Origin: Rhizobium rosettiformans | Lineage (GTDB): Bacteria > Pseudomonadota > Alphaproteobacteria > Rhizobiales > Rhizobiaceae | Direction of reading: 5' to 3' | Assembly: GCF_016806065.1 (NCBI RefSeq) | Contig: NZ_CP032405.1 | Span: 1,826,001 to 1,890,000, forward strand | Length of the DNA: 64,000 nucleotides | Shown: piece after piece, positions 29,358 to 38,572 of the stretch | How the letters are laid out: the number at the start of each line of letters is the position of its first letter | Numbering within the stretch: position 1 is the stretch's first letter | Notes under the pieces: model-generated | Told to the model about the DNA's origin: nothing | The model's database searches: none | What the model saw: the letters and a program-made list of their open reading frames with translations, nothing else | Made by a program: the position numbers and the translations under genes

Positions 29358-29741
29358 TTATTTAATACCGCGGGGTGCGGCCCTTCTTGGATGTGCAAAT
29401 TGCAACAGCGTTTTGGTTCGTCGCACGGGTAAGCGCCGCCGGGCGCCTGTTTCCGAACGTGCGCGGCTTATAGTGTCAGGGGGCGCAGGAGTCAATCAGG
29501 TCGCCGTGATGCCTTTATCCTGCGAATGAAGGCGAAAAAACCTCGCCTTGCCACACATCCGCCACGCCGCTTCCTTCGTTAAGGTTGGTAACCCCGCGAA
29601 AGAACATGACCAAACTTTCATGTTTCTTCACGGCTTGCGCGTGCTAGGCATTGAAAACACCGCTTTACACTGGCGTCGTCACGTCGTTTTGGGCAGCGTC
29701 ACAATTGCGCGACAGACACGGACGACAAGGAATGAGGGCCG
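29358..29741. other. Divergent intergenic region (rpmH promoter side and kinase side)
   Basis: 384 bases. It contains the rpmH promoter (29467-29495) and a small inverted repeat AACATG / CATGTT at 29603-29624 on the side of the histidine kinase. No gene is seen. Confidence 0.6.
29467..29495 (-). promoter_or_regulatory. Promoter of rpmH-rnpA-yidC
   Basis: On the minus strand TTGACT (29495-29490), a 17-base spacer and TATAAG (29472-29467) form a near-consensus sigma-70 promoter. Transcription would start about 100 bases before rpmH. Confidence 0.78.
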
Positions 29742-31229
29742 ATGTTCGACCGGCAGGACAGTCATCTGCAGGCCGACCTCTCCGAGGGGTATGCCATGCC
29801 GTCCCGGATCAGGGGGCTCTCCGGCAAACTCCTGTGGCTGACGATCGCCTTTGTCATGCTGGCCGAAATCCTGATCTTCGCGCCGTCCGTCGCGACGATG
29901 CGCCAGCGCTGGCTGCAGGATCGGCTGAATACGGCGGCTGCCGCCGGCGTGGTGATCGACGGGCTACAGCCACTGGAACTGCCGCGCAACGTCCAGGAAG
30001 ATACGCTGACGACCACGGGAACGAAGGCCATCGTGCTTCGCAAGGATGGTACCTCGCGCCTGCTTGCCGTGACCGAGATGCCGAACGAGGTGGATGCCGC
30101 CTTCGACCTCTCGGATTATTCGGAACTAGGGTCGATCCGCGACGCCTTCTATACGCTGATTTTTGGCGGCGACCGTCTGCTGCGCGTCTACGGGCCCATC
30201 GCGGAAGGCAGTGATGTCACCGTCGAGATCGTCATGGACGAAGCGCCGCTGCGCAAGGCCATGCTTGGCTATGCCCGCAACATCCTCTTCGTATCCTTGA
30301 TTATTTCCGTCATCGCTGCCGTGTTGATGTTCCTGGCGATCAATCGCGTGATGATCATGCCGGTGCGGCGTCTGGCCCGCAGCATGCAGGTGTTTGCGGA
30401 AAATCCCGAAGATCCCGCCCGCGTGTTGCCGCCGACCGTCGGGAATGACGAGATCGCGGTCGCGGGGCGTCATCTTTCACGGATGCAGGACCAATTGCAG
30501 AAGACGCTGCGCCAGCAGAAGACGCTCGCCGACCTCGGTCTCGCCGTCTCCAAGATCAATCACGACATGCGCAACATCCTGGCCTCGGCCCAGCTGATGT
30601 CCGACCGCCTGGTCGATGTCGATGATCCCCTGGTGAAGAGCTTTGCCCCCAAGCTCTTGCGGACCATCGATCGCGCCGTCGGTTACACCAGCGAGGTTCT
30701 CTCCTATGGCCAAACCTCGGAAGCCGAGCCGCGTCGTCGCCGCTTCCTTCTGTCGGAAGTCTGCCAGGAGGTTCGGGACCTCCTGCATCTAGGCCACGAG
30801 GCGGGTATCGAATTCATCGACAATGTCGGCGTCGACATCGAAGTGGATGCCGATAGCGAACAGCTCTTCCGCGTAATTCACAACATCTGCCGCAATGCCG
30901 TCCAAGCGCTGGCCACTTTCACGCCTGACGATCCCGAGCATGGACGGCGCATCACCTTGTCCGCCCAACGGACCGGGTCGGTCGTCGCGATCGTCATCGA
31001 CGACACGGGGCCCGGCATGCCCCGCAAGGCGCGGGAAAACCTGTTCACCGCCTTCCGCGGTTCCGCGCGTTCGGGCGGCACGGGGCTCGGTCTTGCGATT
31101 GCCCGCGAGCTTGTGATCGCCCATGGCGGCACAATCGCGCTTGTGGAAAAACCGGGTCCCGGCACCATGTTCCGCGTTGAAATCCCTGACAGGCCAGTGG
31201 CTCTCGACGATTGGCGCGCCCGCGCGTGA
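29742..31229 (+). CDS. Membrane sensor histidine kinase
   Basis: 495 residues. TM1 at about 28-48, periplasmic sensor to about 180, TM2 at about 181-202, then HAMP. The phospho-acceptor box is unusual: KINHDMRNILASAQL with His274 followed by Asp-Met-Arg instead of the common Glu-Leu-Arg. The ATPase domain has N (RVIHNICRNAVQAL), G1 (DDTGPGMP) and G2 (GGTGLGLAIA) boxes. An alternative ATG at 29796 has better-placed GAGGGG and would remove 18 residues. There is no adjacent response regulator, so it is an orphan kinase. Confidence 0.9.
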   Translation: MFDRQDSHLQADLSEGYAMPSRIRGLSGKLLWLTIAFVMLAEILIFAPSVATMRQRWLQDRLNTAAAAGVVIDGLQPLELPRNVQEDTLTTTGTKAIVLRKDGTSRLLAVTEMPNEVDAAFDLSDYSELGSIRDAFYTLIFGGDRLLRVYGPIAEGSDVTVEIVMDEAPLRKAMLGYARNILFVSLIISVIAAVLMFLAINRVMIMPVRRLARSMQVFAENPEDPARVLPPTVGNDEIAVAGRHLSRMQDQLQKTLRQQKTLADLGLAVSKINHDMRNILASAQLMSDRLVDVDDPLVKSFAPKLLRTIDRAVGYTSEVLSYGQTSEAEPRRRRFLLSEVCQEVRDLLHLGHEAGIEFIDNVGVDIEVDADSEQLFRVIHNICRNAVQALATFTPDDPEHGRRITLSAQRTGSVVAIVIDDTGPGMPRKARENLFTAFRGSARSGGTGLGLAIARELVIAHGGTIALVEKPGPGTMFRVEIPDRPVALDDWRARA

Positions 31230-31281
31230 GATCGTCCCGCAAGGCACGTGACAGGAAAATGACTCTTTTTTCAAATGGGCG

Positions 31282-31309
31282 CTTGCAATCCTGATCGTCC
31301 CGTTTTAGA
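31282..31309 (+). promoter_or_regulatory. Possible promoter of tRNA-Arg
   Basis: CTTGCA, 16 bases, TTTAGA, with the tRNA beginning 37 bases after the -10 element. Weak matches only. Confidence 0.35.
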
Positions 31310-31346
31310 GGATCGCCACACGCCGACGCACAGTCGGTTTTGGCAA

Positions 31347-31423
31347 GCACCCGTAGCTCAGCTGGATAGAGCACCAGACTACGAATCTGGGGGTCAGAGG
31401 TTCGAATCCTTTCGGGTGCGCCA
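31347..31423 (+). tRNA. tRNA-Arg (anticodon ACG)
   Basis: 77 bases with encoded CCA. The acceptor stem GCACCCG pairs with CGGGTGC, the D-arm contains AGCTCAGCTGGATAGAGC, the anticodon loop CTACGAA gives ACG at 31381-31383, and the T-arm is GGTTCGAATCC. The A34 of this anticodon is normally edited to inosine by TadA. No integrase or attachment repeat was found next to it. Confidence 0.97.
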
Positions 31424-31707
31424 TTCCTTCTTCCTTTGATAGTGATCCGAGTGTAGGTCTCAGCGGCTAGGCGAGAGCTCGTTGCGATGTAGCTCCCGTG
31501 GGCTTCAACGCGGGTGATCGCGGAGGCGTTTCACAAGCACGCAATAAAAGCACTTGGATATCTCGTTCCTCTGATTTAACACGGCGCCGGCAACGTTGCA
31601 GGTCGCCACCTGTGATGTATCCCCTTGAGATGTCGCATAAGCTTGTGCTCTTGAAGGGCAGGGGCCCGTTTTCGCGGCGGGCTGGTCGACCGGCATGGGG
31701 TAATGAC

Positions 31708-32748
31708 ATGAGATGGAAGCGCACTCTTCAATTGCTCGACGTTCACGCCGAGGGTGAAATCGGAAAGGTTGCCGTCGGTGGCGTGCCGAAGATCCCGGGT
31801 GAGACGGTGGCGGAGCAATTGCTTTGGCTGAACACCGATCCCAAGGGCGAGGCGCTGAGACGCATGCTGGTGCTTGAGCCGCGCGGCGCGCCGATCGGTT
31901 CCGTCAACCTGCTGCTGCCGCCGAAGACCCCCTCCGCCGATGCCGCCTTCGTCATTCTCCAGCCCGACCAGGCCCATGCGAGCTCCGGCTCCAACTCGAT
32001 CTGCGTGACGACGGCGCTTCTGGAAAGCGGTATGGTCGAGATGCAGGAGCCCGAGACGATCGTCATGCTGGAAACGGCAGCCGGCCTCGTCAAGGCGACC
32101 GCGACCTGCCGTGACGGGCGCTGCGAGCGCGTTAAGCTCACCATGGTGCCGTCCTTCGTACACGAACTGGATGTGACGCTCGACACCGAACAATGGGGTC
32201 GCATCACCTTCGATCTGAGCTATGGCGGCATCTTCTACGCGCTTGTCGATGTCGGTCAGGTCGGGCTCACGATCGAAAAGGGCAATGCCCGGGCGCTGGT
32301 CGAGGCCGGCATGATCCTGAAGGAAGAGATCAATCGCAAGATCCCGGTGGTCCATCCCGAGATCCCCGCGATCTCGGGCGTGGCCTATGTGATGTTCCGT
32401 GATGTCGATCCTGACGGGGCAATCCGCACCTGCACCACGATGTGGCCGGGGCGCGTCGATCGCTCGCCCTGTGGCACCGGCAACTCGGCCAATCTGGCGA
32501 CGCTCCATGCACGTGGCAAGGCGAAGATTGGCGACGTGATGCTGTCGCGGTCGATCATCGGCTCCGAATTCGAGGTCGGACTCTCGGCCCTGTCGGATGT
32601 GGCCGGACGTCCCGCTGTTATCCCTACCATCAGCGGTCGCGGTTTCACCTTCGGACTGCATCAGGTGGCGCTTGACCCCTTCGATCCCTTCGAGCGGGGC
32701 TTTGCGCTCACCGACGTCTGGGGACCGTCCTCCGGCTCCATCGGTTGA
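31708..32748 (+). CDS. Proline racemase / hydroxyproline epimerase family protein, Ser/Cys type
   Basis: 346-residue member of the ProR superfamily. The C-terminal catalytic motif DRSPCGTGNSANLA keeps its Cys. At the position of the usual first catalytic Cys (MCGHG) the protein has SSGSNSIC, so the first acid/base residue is Ser. In this superfamily Cys/Cys enzymes racemise or epimerise, Thr/Cys enzymes dehydrate trans-3-hydroxyproline, and Ser/Cys members have been reported with mixed low activities. The exact reaction is therefore open. ATG at 31708 fits the family N-terminus; the frame is open further upstream but unconserved. No transporter adjacent. Confidence 0.88.
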   Translation: MRWKRTLQLLDVHAEGEIGKVAVGGVPKIPGETVAEQLLWLNTDPKGEALRRMLVLEPRGAPIGSVNLLLPPKTPSADAAFVILQPDQAHASSGSNSICVTTALLESGMVEMQEPETIVMLETAAGLVKATATCRDGRCERVKLTMVPSFVHELDVTLDTEQWGRITFDLSYGGIFYALVDVGQVGLTIEKGNARALVEAGMILKEEINRKIPVVHPEIPAISGVAYVMFRDVDPDGAIRTCTTMWPGRVDRSPCGTGNSANLATLHARGKAKIGDVMLSRSIIGSEFEVGLSALSDVAGRPAVIPTISGRGFTFGLHQVALDPFDPFERGFALTDVWGPSSGSIG

Positions 32749-32905
32749 CTCTTGCGCACCGGTTTCTGCATTGTTTCAAATTGAATGAAATTCGATGCTC
32801 TACGGTAGCCGAATTGTAAGGGTCTTGGTTTTCGACATCTTGCTAAGCATCGATACCGGCGAATAAGTAAGCTCCATCGTCATGAACGCGACAAGTATTC
32901 CGTAA

Positions 32906-33640
32906 ATGAAAGCAAACGCTACGACAGGCTCCGCCCTGCCGCTTCCGGCAACCACGCTTCCGACACTGCGCGGATGTGCGATTTTTTCTGGTCTCACGCC
33001 GGAAGAGGACCGCGAGTGGCTTTTGCGCTGCCATTCTCGCACGCTGAGTGCCGGCGAAAGTCTGGTCGATTTCGAGGATATGTCCAAGGATGTCTTCATC
33101 GTCCAGACGGGCGAGATCCGCGCCGTGCTGCGTTTCTCCGTCGGTAAGGAGGCCATTCTCGGCAGCTTCAAACGCGGCGACATCCTCGGCGAGCAGTCGG
33201 CCATCGATGACATGGCGCGATCCGCAAGCCTCATGGCTGTCAGCGACGCAACAGTGACCGTGATCCCCTGCATCGTCTTTCTCGACATCCTGCGGCAGAG
33301 ATCGGATGTCGCGCTGGCGCTGCTGCAGCTTCTGTCGAAGCGTATCCGGGCGATGAACGACCGTTTGTCCGAGCTGTCGTTTCTCGACACCAAGCACCGC
33401 CTTTACAACACGCTGCTCAGGCTTTCGCGCGTGCGCAACGACGGAGGTCGCGAACGCATCATTTCGCCGCCGCTGGTGCATGCGGAATTGGCAGAACATA
33501 TCGGCGCAAGCCGTGAAACGGTGTCGCGCGAAATGTCGAGGCTGGCGCGCGAGCAGCTGGTGGAGCGCACCAGCCGTGCCATCGTTCTGAAGAATCCCGT
33601 GGAGCTCTCCCGACGGATCTCGCGCGCCCTTGAGGGCTGA
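32906..33640 (+). CDS. Crp/Fnr family transcriptional regulator
   Basis: 244 residues: N-terminal cyclic-nucleotide-binding-like barrel (about 25-145, with GEIRAVLRFSVGKEAILGSF and GDILGEQSAIDD), a dimerisation helix, and a C-terminal winged helix with recognition segment AELAEHIGASRETVSREMSRL. The N-terminal cysteine cluster of oxygen-sensing FNR is absent and only isolated Cys are present, so oxygen sensing by a 4Fe-4S cluster is unlikely. The start codon abuts a tiny open frame (32882-32905, MNATSIP). The target genes are unknown. Confidence 0.9.
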   Translation: MKANATTGSALPLPATTLPTLRGCAIFSGLTPEEDREWLLRCHSRTLSAGESLVDFEDMSKDVFIVQTGEIRAVLRFSVGKEAILGSFKRGDILGEQSAIDDMARSASLMAVSDATVTVIPCIVFLDILRQRSDVALALLQLLSKRIRAMNDRLSELSFLDTKHRLYNTLLRLSRVRNDGGRERIISPPLVHAELAEHIGASRETVSREMSRLAREQLVERTSRAIVLKNPVELSRRISRALEG

Positions 33641-33654
33641 GTGCGGCCACCCGA

Positions 33655-34083
33655 TCAGGGGTAGATGACGCCCTTGCGCAGGATGACATTGGCGTAGAGC
33701 CGCGGCTCACCCGTCTGTACGACAGTATGGGCGGCCTTTACCCGGTTGTAGAAATCAGCGCCGATCAGCTTGGTCACGGGGACCTTCGGCTCATGCATTG
33801 CGCAGCAGTCGATGATCTCCTGATGCACCGGATCGATCTGGTCGGGCTTGCCGCCGACGACAGAGCGAAAGATCGCTTCCGGCACGAAGTCGTCGACCGG
33901 CATCACGCTGAGGATCGCGTTTAGCACGGGCACGAGGTGATGCCCGTCGAGGCGAACCAGCCGTCTTGCATGCTCCAGCGCTGGATAGTTGCCGTCGACG
34001 ATCGCGATTTCGTCGCCATGCCCCATGGCGCGCAGGGTGGCGAGGAGCTCTGGGCTCAATAGGGGGTCAATGCCCTTCAGCAT
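33655..34083 (-). CDS. RbsD/FucU family sugar mutarotase
   Basis: 142-residue RbsD/FucU fold protein that interconverts sugar anomers. Landmarks: N-terminal LATLRAMGHGDEIAIVDGNYP, with the catalytic His/Asp context, and C-terminal GEPRLYANVILRKGVIYP. It is closer to FucU than to RbsD by length and sequence. It overlaps the 3' end of the ROK regulator by 17 bases, tying it to the fructose locus; supplying the anomer used by transporter or kinase is inference. Confidence 0.9.
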   Translation of the reverse strand: MLKGIDPLLSPELLATLRAMGHGDEIAIVDGNYPALEHARRLVRLDGHHLVPVLNAILSVMPVDDFVPEAIFRSVVGGKPDQIDPVHQEIIDCCAMHEPKVPVTKLIGADFYNRVKAAHTVVQTGEPRLYANVILRKGVIYP

Positions 34084-35311
34084 GGGTGGTATCCTTGAAC
34101 AACACGGTTTGATCGATGAGGTAGCGGTCGAAGATCGGCAGGCTGGCGCCGCCGATGGCGCGGGCCTGATCGCCGACCTCACCTTCGACGATGTCGGGAA
34201 TGACCACGCCCTGAAGGTCGAGGCGGTTCATCGCCTCGATGGTGGCCTTGACCAGGCGATGGCGAACCCAGGCCGGGAAGCCGCCATCGATGATCGCGGC
34301 GGCAAAGTCGATGATCGACGCGGCCGCGATCACGGCCTGTGCGAGCGCCGCCGCCGTATCCTGGATCCAGATTTCCAGTGGCTCGCCGAAGTCGATCCAT
34401 TCTTCCGCCGCATACCAGAGCGGCTGCGGATCGAGCCCGCGTTCGCGCAGCAGGTTCTCGAGTACGAAGATCGAGGCAATGTCGAGAAGCTGGCGCGTCT
34501 GGCCGTGTTTGTCGCGGACGGGCAGGGGCCCTATGGCTCCTGCGGTCCCGGTTCGACCGACGAAAAGAGACGAATTGACGACGATGCCGCCGCCAATGAA
34601 CGAGCCAATATAGAAGTAGACGAAATCCGGATAGCGCTGGCCTGCGCCAAACACCAGTTCTGCCCCGCAGGCACTGGTCGCGTCGTTGCGCAGATAGACG
34701 GGATGCGCCATGCGGCTCTGGACCTCAACCTGAAGGTCGACCTTGCGCCAGATATCCATCGCCCCTTCCGGTGCGCCGACTTCCTCGGCCCAGTTCCAGA
34801 GTTCGAATGGGGCGGCAATGCCGATCCCGGCAATGCGGGCCCGCGTGGTTTCGTCCATCTCAGCTTCCATGGCGGCGATGCCGTCGCAGATGAAAGGCAG
34901 CAGATGGTCCGGATGGGGGTAGCGATAGGTGCGGTGGCGTTGCTCCCGGATTGTGCCTGCAAAATCCATCAGCACGAGGTCTGCGCTGCGGCGGCCAATC
35001 TTAACGCCGAAAGAGAAGACGGCTTCCGGGTTGATGAACATCGGGACGGAGGGCTGGCCCACGCGGCCGCGGATCGGTTCGCCGCGCATCAAGAGTTCGT
35101 CGCTTTCGAGCGAGCGCATGATGACCGAGACGGTCTGGGCGGAAAGGCCGGTGAGGCGTGCGATGTCGGCCTTCGAACAGCCGGGATTCTGCCGAACCAG
35201 TGACAGCACCAGCCGCTCGTTATAGGCGCGCACGCGCACCTGGTTCGAGCCGCCGCCGGCGCTCACCCTGGGCGCCGGATCCGCCAGTCGTGCATGATCA
35301 TCCTGTGACAC
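34067..35311 (-). CDS. frcR: ROK family transcriptional regulator, probable FrcR
   Basis: 414 residues: winged helix-turn-helix at about 30-90 (KADIARLTGLSAQTVSVIMR), then a ROK sugar-sensing domain. The glycine-rich phosphate loop FGVKIGRRSADLVLMDFAG is degenerate for ATP, and the zinc-binding cysteine cluster of ROK sugar kinases is missing. It lies divergently from frcB, matching the position of frcR in Sinorhizobium meliloti, so it probably represses or modulates frcBCAK in response to sugar. The start is GTG at 35311 with GGAGG upstream. Confidence 0.85.
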   Translation of the reverse strand: MSQDDHARLADPAPRVSAGGGSNQVRVRAYNERLVLSLVRQNPGCSKADIARLTGLSAQTVSVIMRSLESDELLMRGEPIRGRVGQPSVPMFINPEAVFSFGVKIGRRSADLVLMDFAGTIREQRHRTYRYPHPDHLLPFICDGIAAMEAEMDETTRARIAGIGIAAPFELWNWAEEVGAPEGAMDIWRKVDLQVEVQSRMAHPVYLRNDATSACGAELVFGAGQRYPDFVYFYIGSFIGGGIVVNSSLFVGRTGTAGAIGPLPVRDKHGQTRQLLDIASIFVLENLLRERGLDPQPLWYAAEEWIDFGEPLEIWIQDTAAALAQAVIAAASIIDFAAAIIDGGFPAWVRHRLVKATIEAMNRLDLQGVVIPDIVEGEVGDQARAIGGASLPIFDRYLIDQTVLFKDTTHAEGH

Positions 35312-35397
35312 TGAAGGCCGCTCCTCCCGACCGCTTCCTTTTACGAAAGCGCTCGCAGAATGTCACACCGATTTAATAATTCAACTGGATTTATTTA

Positions 35398-35426
35398 TTG
35401 ACAGCTGAAATCTCCTCATGTTCTAA
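35398..35426 (+). promoter_or_regulatory. Promoter of frcBCAK with AT-rich operator candidate
   Basis: TTGACA (35398-35403), 17 bases, TTCTAA (35421-35426): a strong sigma-70 promoter. Just upstream, 35374-35397 is an AT-rich imperfect dyad (AATAATTC / GGATTTATT) like the operators of ROK repressors, overlapping the -35 side. Transcription would begin about 110 bases before frcB. Confidence 0.65.
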
Positions 35427-35542
35427 ATGGGCCCGTGGAGGAGTGGATGCCTGATGGCAGCCGATCGGATCGCCGGAAGGTGATCCGTGCCGACACGCTG
35501 CGGCCGGAGGAGCTGGCCGACACCATTCGGGAGGATTACCAA

Positions 35543-36568
35543 ATGAAAAAGTCTCTGATCACTGCTGCCCTGTCGACCCTGGCCCTCGGCGTTGTTTTCG
35601 CCGCCCCGGCGCAGGCAGCCGACGTTTCTGCCTGCCTCATCACCAAGACCGACACCAACCCCTTCTTCGTCAAGATGAAGGAAGGCGCGACCGCCAAGGC
35701 CGCCGAACTCGGCGTGAGCCTGAAGTCCTATGCCGGTAAGATCGACGGCGATTCGGAAAGCCAGGTTGCCGCCATCGAAACCTGCATTGCCGATGGCGCA
35801 AAGGGCATCCTGCTTACCGCATCCGACACGCAGGGCATCGTTCCGGCCGTCCAGAAGGCCCGTGACGCAGGACTCCTCGTCATCGCCCTCGACACGCCGC
35901 TGGAGCCGATCGACTCCGCCGACATGACCTTCGCGACCGACAACCTTCTCGCCGGGGAACTGATCGGCAAGTGGGCTGCTGCAACCCTCGGCGACGCCGC
36001 CAAGGACGCCAAGATCGCCTTCCTGAACCTCACGCCTTCGCAGCCGTCGGTCGACGTCCTGCGTAACCAGGGCTTCATGAAGGGCTTCGGCATCGACACC
36101 GTCGACATCAACAAGATCGGCGACGAAACCGATCCGCGTATCGTTGGCCATGACATCACGAACGGCAACGAAGAAGGCGGCCGTACCGCCATGGAAAACC
36201 TTCTCCAGAAGGATCCGTCCATCAACGTCGTTCACACGATCAACGAACCGGCAGCTGCCGGCGCCTATGAAGCGCTGAAGGCTGTTGGCAAGGAAGGTGA
36301 CGTGCTGATCGTGTCGGTCGACGGCGGTTGCCCGGGCGTCAAGAATGTCGCCGAAGGCGTCATCGGTGCGACTTCGCAGCAGTATCCGCTGCTGATGGCA
36401 TCGCTCGGCATCGAGGCGATCAAGAAGTTCGCAGACACCGGCGAAAAGCCGGCTGCGACCGAAGGCAAGAACTTCTTCGACACGGGCGTCGCTCTCGTCA
36501 CCGACAAGCCGGCAGCTGGCGTCGAGTCGATCGACACCAAGGTCGGCACCGAGAAGTGCTGGGGCTGA
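35543..36568 (+). CDS. frcB: Fructose ABC transporter, periplasmic binding protein
   Basis: 341 residues: signal peptide (cleaved after APAQA), then a type I periplasmic binding fold (Peripla_BP_4) beginning [20 protein letters not shown], with the family landmark ALDTPLEP and [18 protein letters not shown]. By order and sequence it corresponds to FrcB of Sinorhizobium meliloti, which captures fructose and also ribose and mannose. GGAGGATTACCAA precedes the ATG. Two strong hairpins follow it, which should raise its mRNA level above the rest of the operon. Confidence 0.93.
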   Translation: MKKSLITAALSTLALGVVFAAPAQAADVSACLITKTDTNPFFVKMKEGATAKAAELGVSLKSYAGKIDGDSESQVAAIETCIADGAKGILLTASDTQGIVPAVQKARDAGLLVIALDTPLEPIDSADMTFATDNLLAGELIGKWAAATLGDAAKDAKIAFLNLTPSQPSVDVLRNQGFMKGFGIDTVDINKIGDETDPRIVGHDITNGNEEGGRTAMENLLQKDPSINVVHTINEPAAAGAYEALKAVGKEGDVLIVSVDGGCPGVKNVAEGVIGATSQQYPLLMASLGIEAIKKFADTGEKPAATEGKNFFDTGVALVTDKPAAGVESIDTKVGTEKCWG

Positions 36569-36594
36569 TCGAACTCCTGCGCCTGAACTGAAAC

Positions 36595-36661
36595 GGCGGC
36601 GGGAGTTCGTCTCCCGCCGCCAGGCGCAACGCCCGGCCTTTGCGCGGCGGCAGGCCGGGCG
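36595..36661 (+). terminator. Tandem stem-loops between frcB and frcC
   Basis: First hairpin GGCGGCGGGAG / CTCCCGCCGCC (36595-36621, loop 5). Second hairpin CGCCCGGCCT / AGGCCGGGCG (36630-36661, loop 12). There is no T run after either, so they probably act as an mRNA-stabilising or partial-termination device that lets the binding protein outnumber the membrane components. Confidence 0.75.
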
Positions 36662-36707
36662 TATCCTTCATGTAGAATACTAAGACCAACGGCAGGGAGG
36701 ATGACCC

Positions 36708-37790
36708 ATGCAGCCGGCCAATCCCGAGACGCGGACCACGCAGGAATTTGAGAAGGTCCTAACGTCGAGTTCGACCGAAGTCGCCTCGTTCGACCGTCAC
36801 GAAAAGAGTGCGCTCGAGCGCTTCCAGCATTTCCTGCATTCGAGCCCGGCAGCCGTAGCGCTCATCGTGCTTGTGCTGTCGATCGCCGTCTTCGGCATAA
36901 TTCTCGGCGGCAAGTTCTTCTCCGCCTTCACACTGACCCTCATTCTCCAGCAGGTTGCCATCGTCGGTATCGTCGGAGCGGCGCAGACGCTGGTCATCCT
37001 GACGAAGGGTATCGATCTCTCGGTCGGCGCCATCATGGTGCTCTCCTCGGTCGTCATGGGTCAGTTTGCCTTCCGCTACGGCCTTCCTCCCGAGCTGGCT
37101 GTGATCTGCGGTCTTGGCGTCGGCGCCTTCTGTGGCTTCATCAACGGCGTGCTCGTGGCGCGCATGAAGCTGCCGCCCTTCATTGTCACACTCGGCATGT
37201 GGCAGATCGTGCTCGCCACCAACTTCCTCTATTCCGCCAACGAGACGATCCGCAGCCAGGACATCGACGCCAACGCGCCGATCCTCAAGTTCTTCGGCGA
37301 GAACATCCGCATGGGTGGCGCGGTGCTGACCTATGGCGTTATCGCCATGGTGCTCCTCGTTGCACTCCTCTGGTACGTGCTGAACCACACTGCCTGGGGC
37401 CGCCACGTCTATGCGGTCGGTGACGATCCGGATGCGGCGGAACTCGCAGGCGTCAACGTCAAGCGCATGCTGATCTCCGTCTACACGCTGTCCGGCCTCA
37501 TCTGCGCACTCGCAGGCTGGGCGCTGATCGGCCGTATCGGTTCGGTGTCCCCGACCGCCGGCCAGTTCGCCAATATCGAATCCATCACGGCCGTGGTGAT
37601 CGGCGGCATCTCGCTCTTCGGTGGGCGTGGCTCGATCCTCGGCATGATCTTCGGGGCGTTGATCGTCGGTGTCTTCCAGCTCGGCCTGCGTCTGATCGGC
37701 ACGGACCCGCAATGGACCTATCTCTTGATCGGCGTACTCATCATCGCCGCCGTCGCAATCGACCAGTGGATCAGAAAGGTAGCAGGCTGA
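36708..37790 (+). CDS. frcC: Fructose ABC transporter, permease
   Basis: 360-residue inner-membrane permease of the branched-chain/ribose type with eight to ten helices. Landmarks: LTLILQQVAIVGIVGAAQTL, ILTKGIDLSVGAIM and the cytoplasmic loop AVGDDPDAAELAGVNVKRM that contacts the ATPase. The N-terminal 45 residues before the first helix are hydrophilic. The stop overlaps the frcA start (TGATG). Confidence 0.95.
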   Translation: MQPANPETRTTQEFEKVLTSSSTEVASFDRHEKSALERFQHFLHSSPAAVALIVLVLSIAVFGIILGGKFFSAFTLTLILQQVAIVGIVGAAQTLVILTKGIDLSVGAIMVLSSVVMGQFAFRYGLPPELAVICGLGVGAFCGFINGVLVARMKLPPFIVTLGMWQIVLATNFLYSANETIRSQDIDANAPILKFFGENIRMGGAVLTYGVIAMVLLVALLWYVLNHTAWGRHVYAVGDDPDAAELAGVNVKRMLISVYTLSGLICALAGWALIGRIGSVSPTAGQFANIESITAVVIGGISLFGGRGSILGMIFGALIVGVFQLGLRLIGTDPQWTYLLIGVLIIAAVAIDQWIRKVAG

Positions 37791-38572
37791 TGACCCAGGA
37801 ACCCATTCTCACAGCCCGCGGTCTGGTCAAGCGTTACGGCCGCGTCACGGCCCTCGACCAGGCAGACTTCGATCTCTATCCGGGTGAGATCCTTGCCGTC
37901 ATCGGCGACAACGGTGCCGGAAAGTCTTCGCTGATCAAGGCGATTTCCGGTGCCGTGATACCGGACGAGGGCGAGATCCGCCTCGATGGAAATCCGGTGC
38001 AATTCCGCTCGCCGATCGAGGCGCGCAAGGCCGGCATCGAGACCGTCTACCAGAACCTCGCTTTGTCGCCGGCACTGTCGATCGCCGACAACATGTTCCT
38101 CGGTCGCGAACTTCGCAAATCGGGCGTCATGGGCAGTCTGTTTCGCAAGCTGGACCGGCCTGCAATGGAGAAGATCGCCCGCGACAAGCTCTCCGAACTC
38201 GGCCTGATGACGATCCAGAACATCAATCAGGCGGTGGAGACGCTCTCGGGTGGCCAGCGCCAGGGTGTGGCTGTGGCGCGTGCTGCGGCCTTCGGCTCGA
38301 AAGTGATCATCCTCGATGAGCCGACGGCCGCACTCGGGGTCAAGGAAAGCCGCAAGGTGCTCGAGCTGATCCTCGACGTCCGCTCGCGCGGACTGCCGAT
38401 CGTGCTTATCAGCCACAACATGCCGCATGTCTTCGAGGTGGCCGATCGCATCCATGTTCACCGCCTCGGAAAGCGTCTCTGCGTCATCAATCCGAAGGAC
38501 TACACCATGTCGGATGCCGTCGCCTTCATGACCGGCGCCCGTCCGGCCCCAGAGGTCGAGCGCGCCGCATGA
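37790..38572 (+). CDS. frcA: Fructose ABC transporter, ATP-binding protein
   Basis: 260 residues with a single nucleotide-binding domain, unlike the double-domain RbsA type; this is characteristic of FrcA. Walker A GDNGAGKSS, signature LSGGQRQ, Walker B VIILDEPTAAL and the switch His in LISHNMPH are all present. The C-terminal end carries a short helical extension. Coupled by overlap to frcC upstream and frcK downstream (4 bases). Confidence 0.95.
   Translation: MTQEPILTARGLVKRYGRVTALDQADFDLYPGEILAVIGDNGAGKSSLIKAISGAVIPDEGEIRLDGNPVQFRSPIEARKAGIETVYQNLALSPALSIADNMFLGRELRKSGVMGSLFRKLDRPAMEKIARDKLSELGLMTIQNINQAVETLSGGQRQGVAVARAAAFGSKVIILDEPTAALGVKESRKVLELILDVRSRGLPIVLISHNMPHVFEVADRIHVHRLGKRLCVINPKDYTMSDAVAFMTGARPAPEVERAA

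Noticed and set aside
31324..31707. Genomic island at tRNA-Arg
   Set aside because: No integrase, no direct repeat of the tRNA 3' end and no unusual cargo; the 284 bases after the tRNA show no gene.
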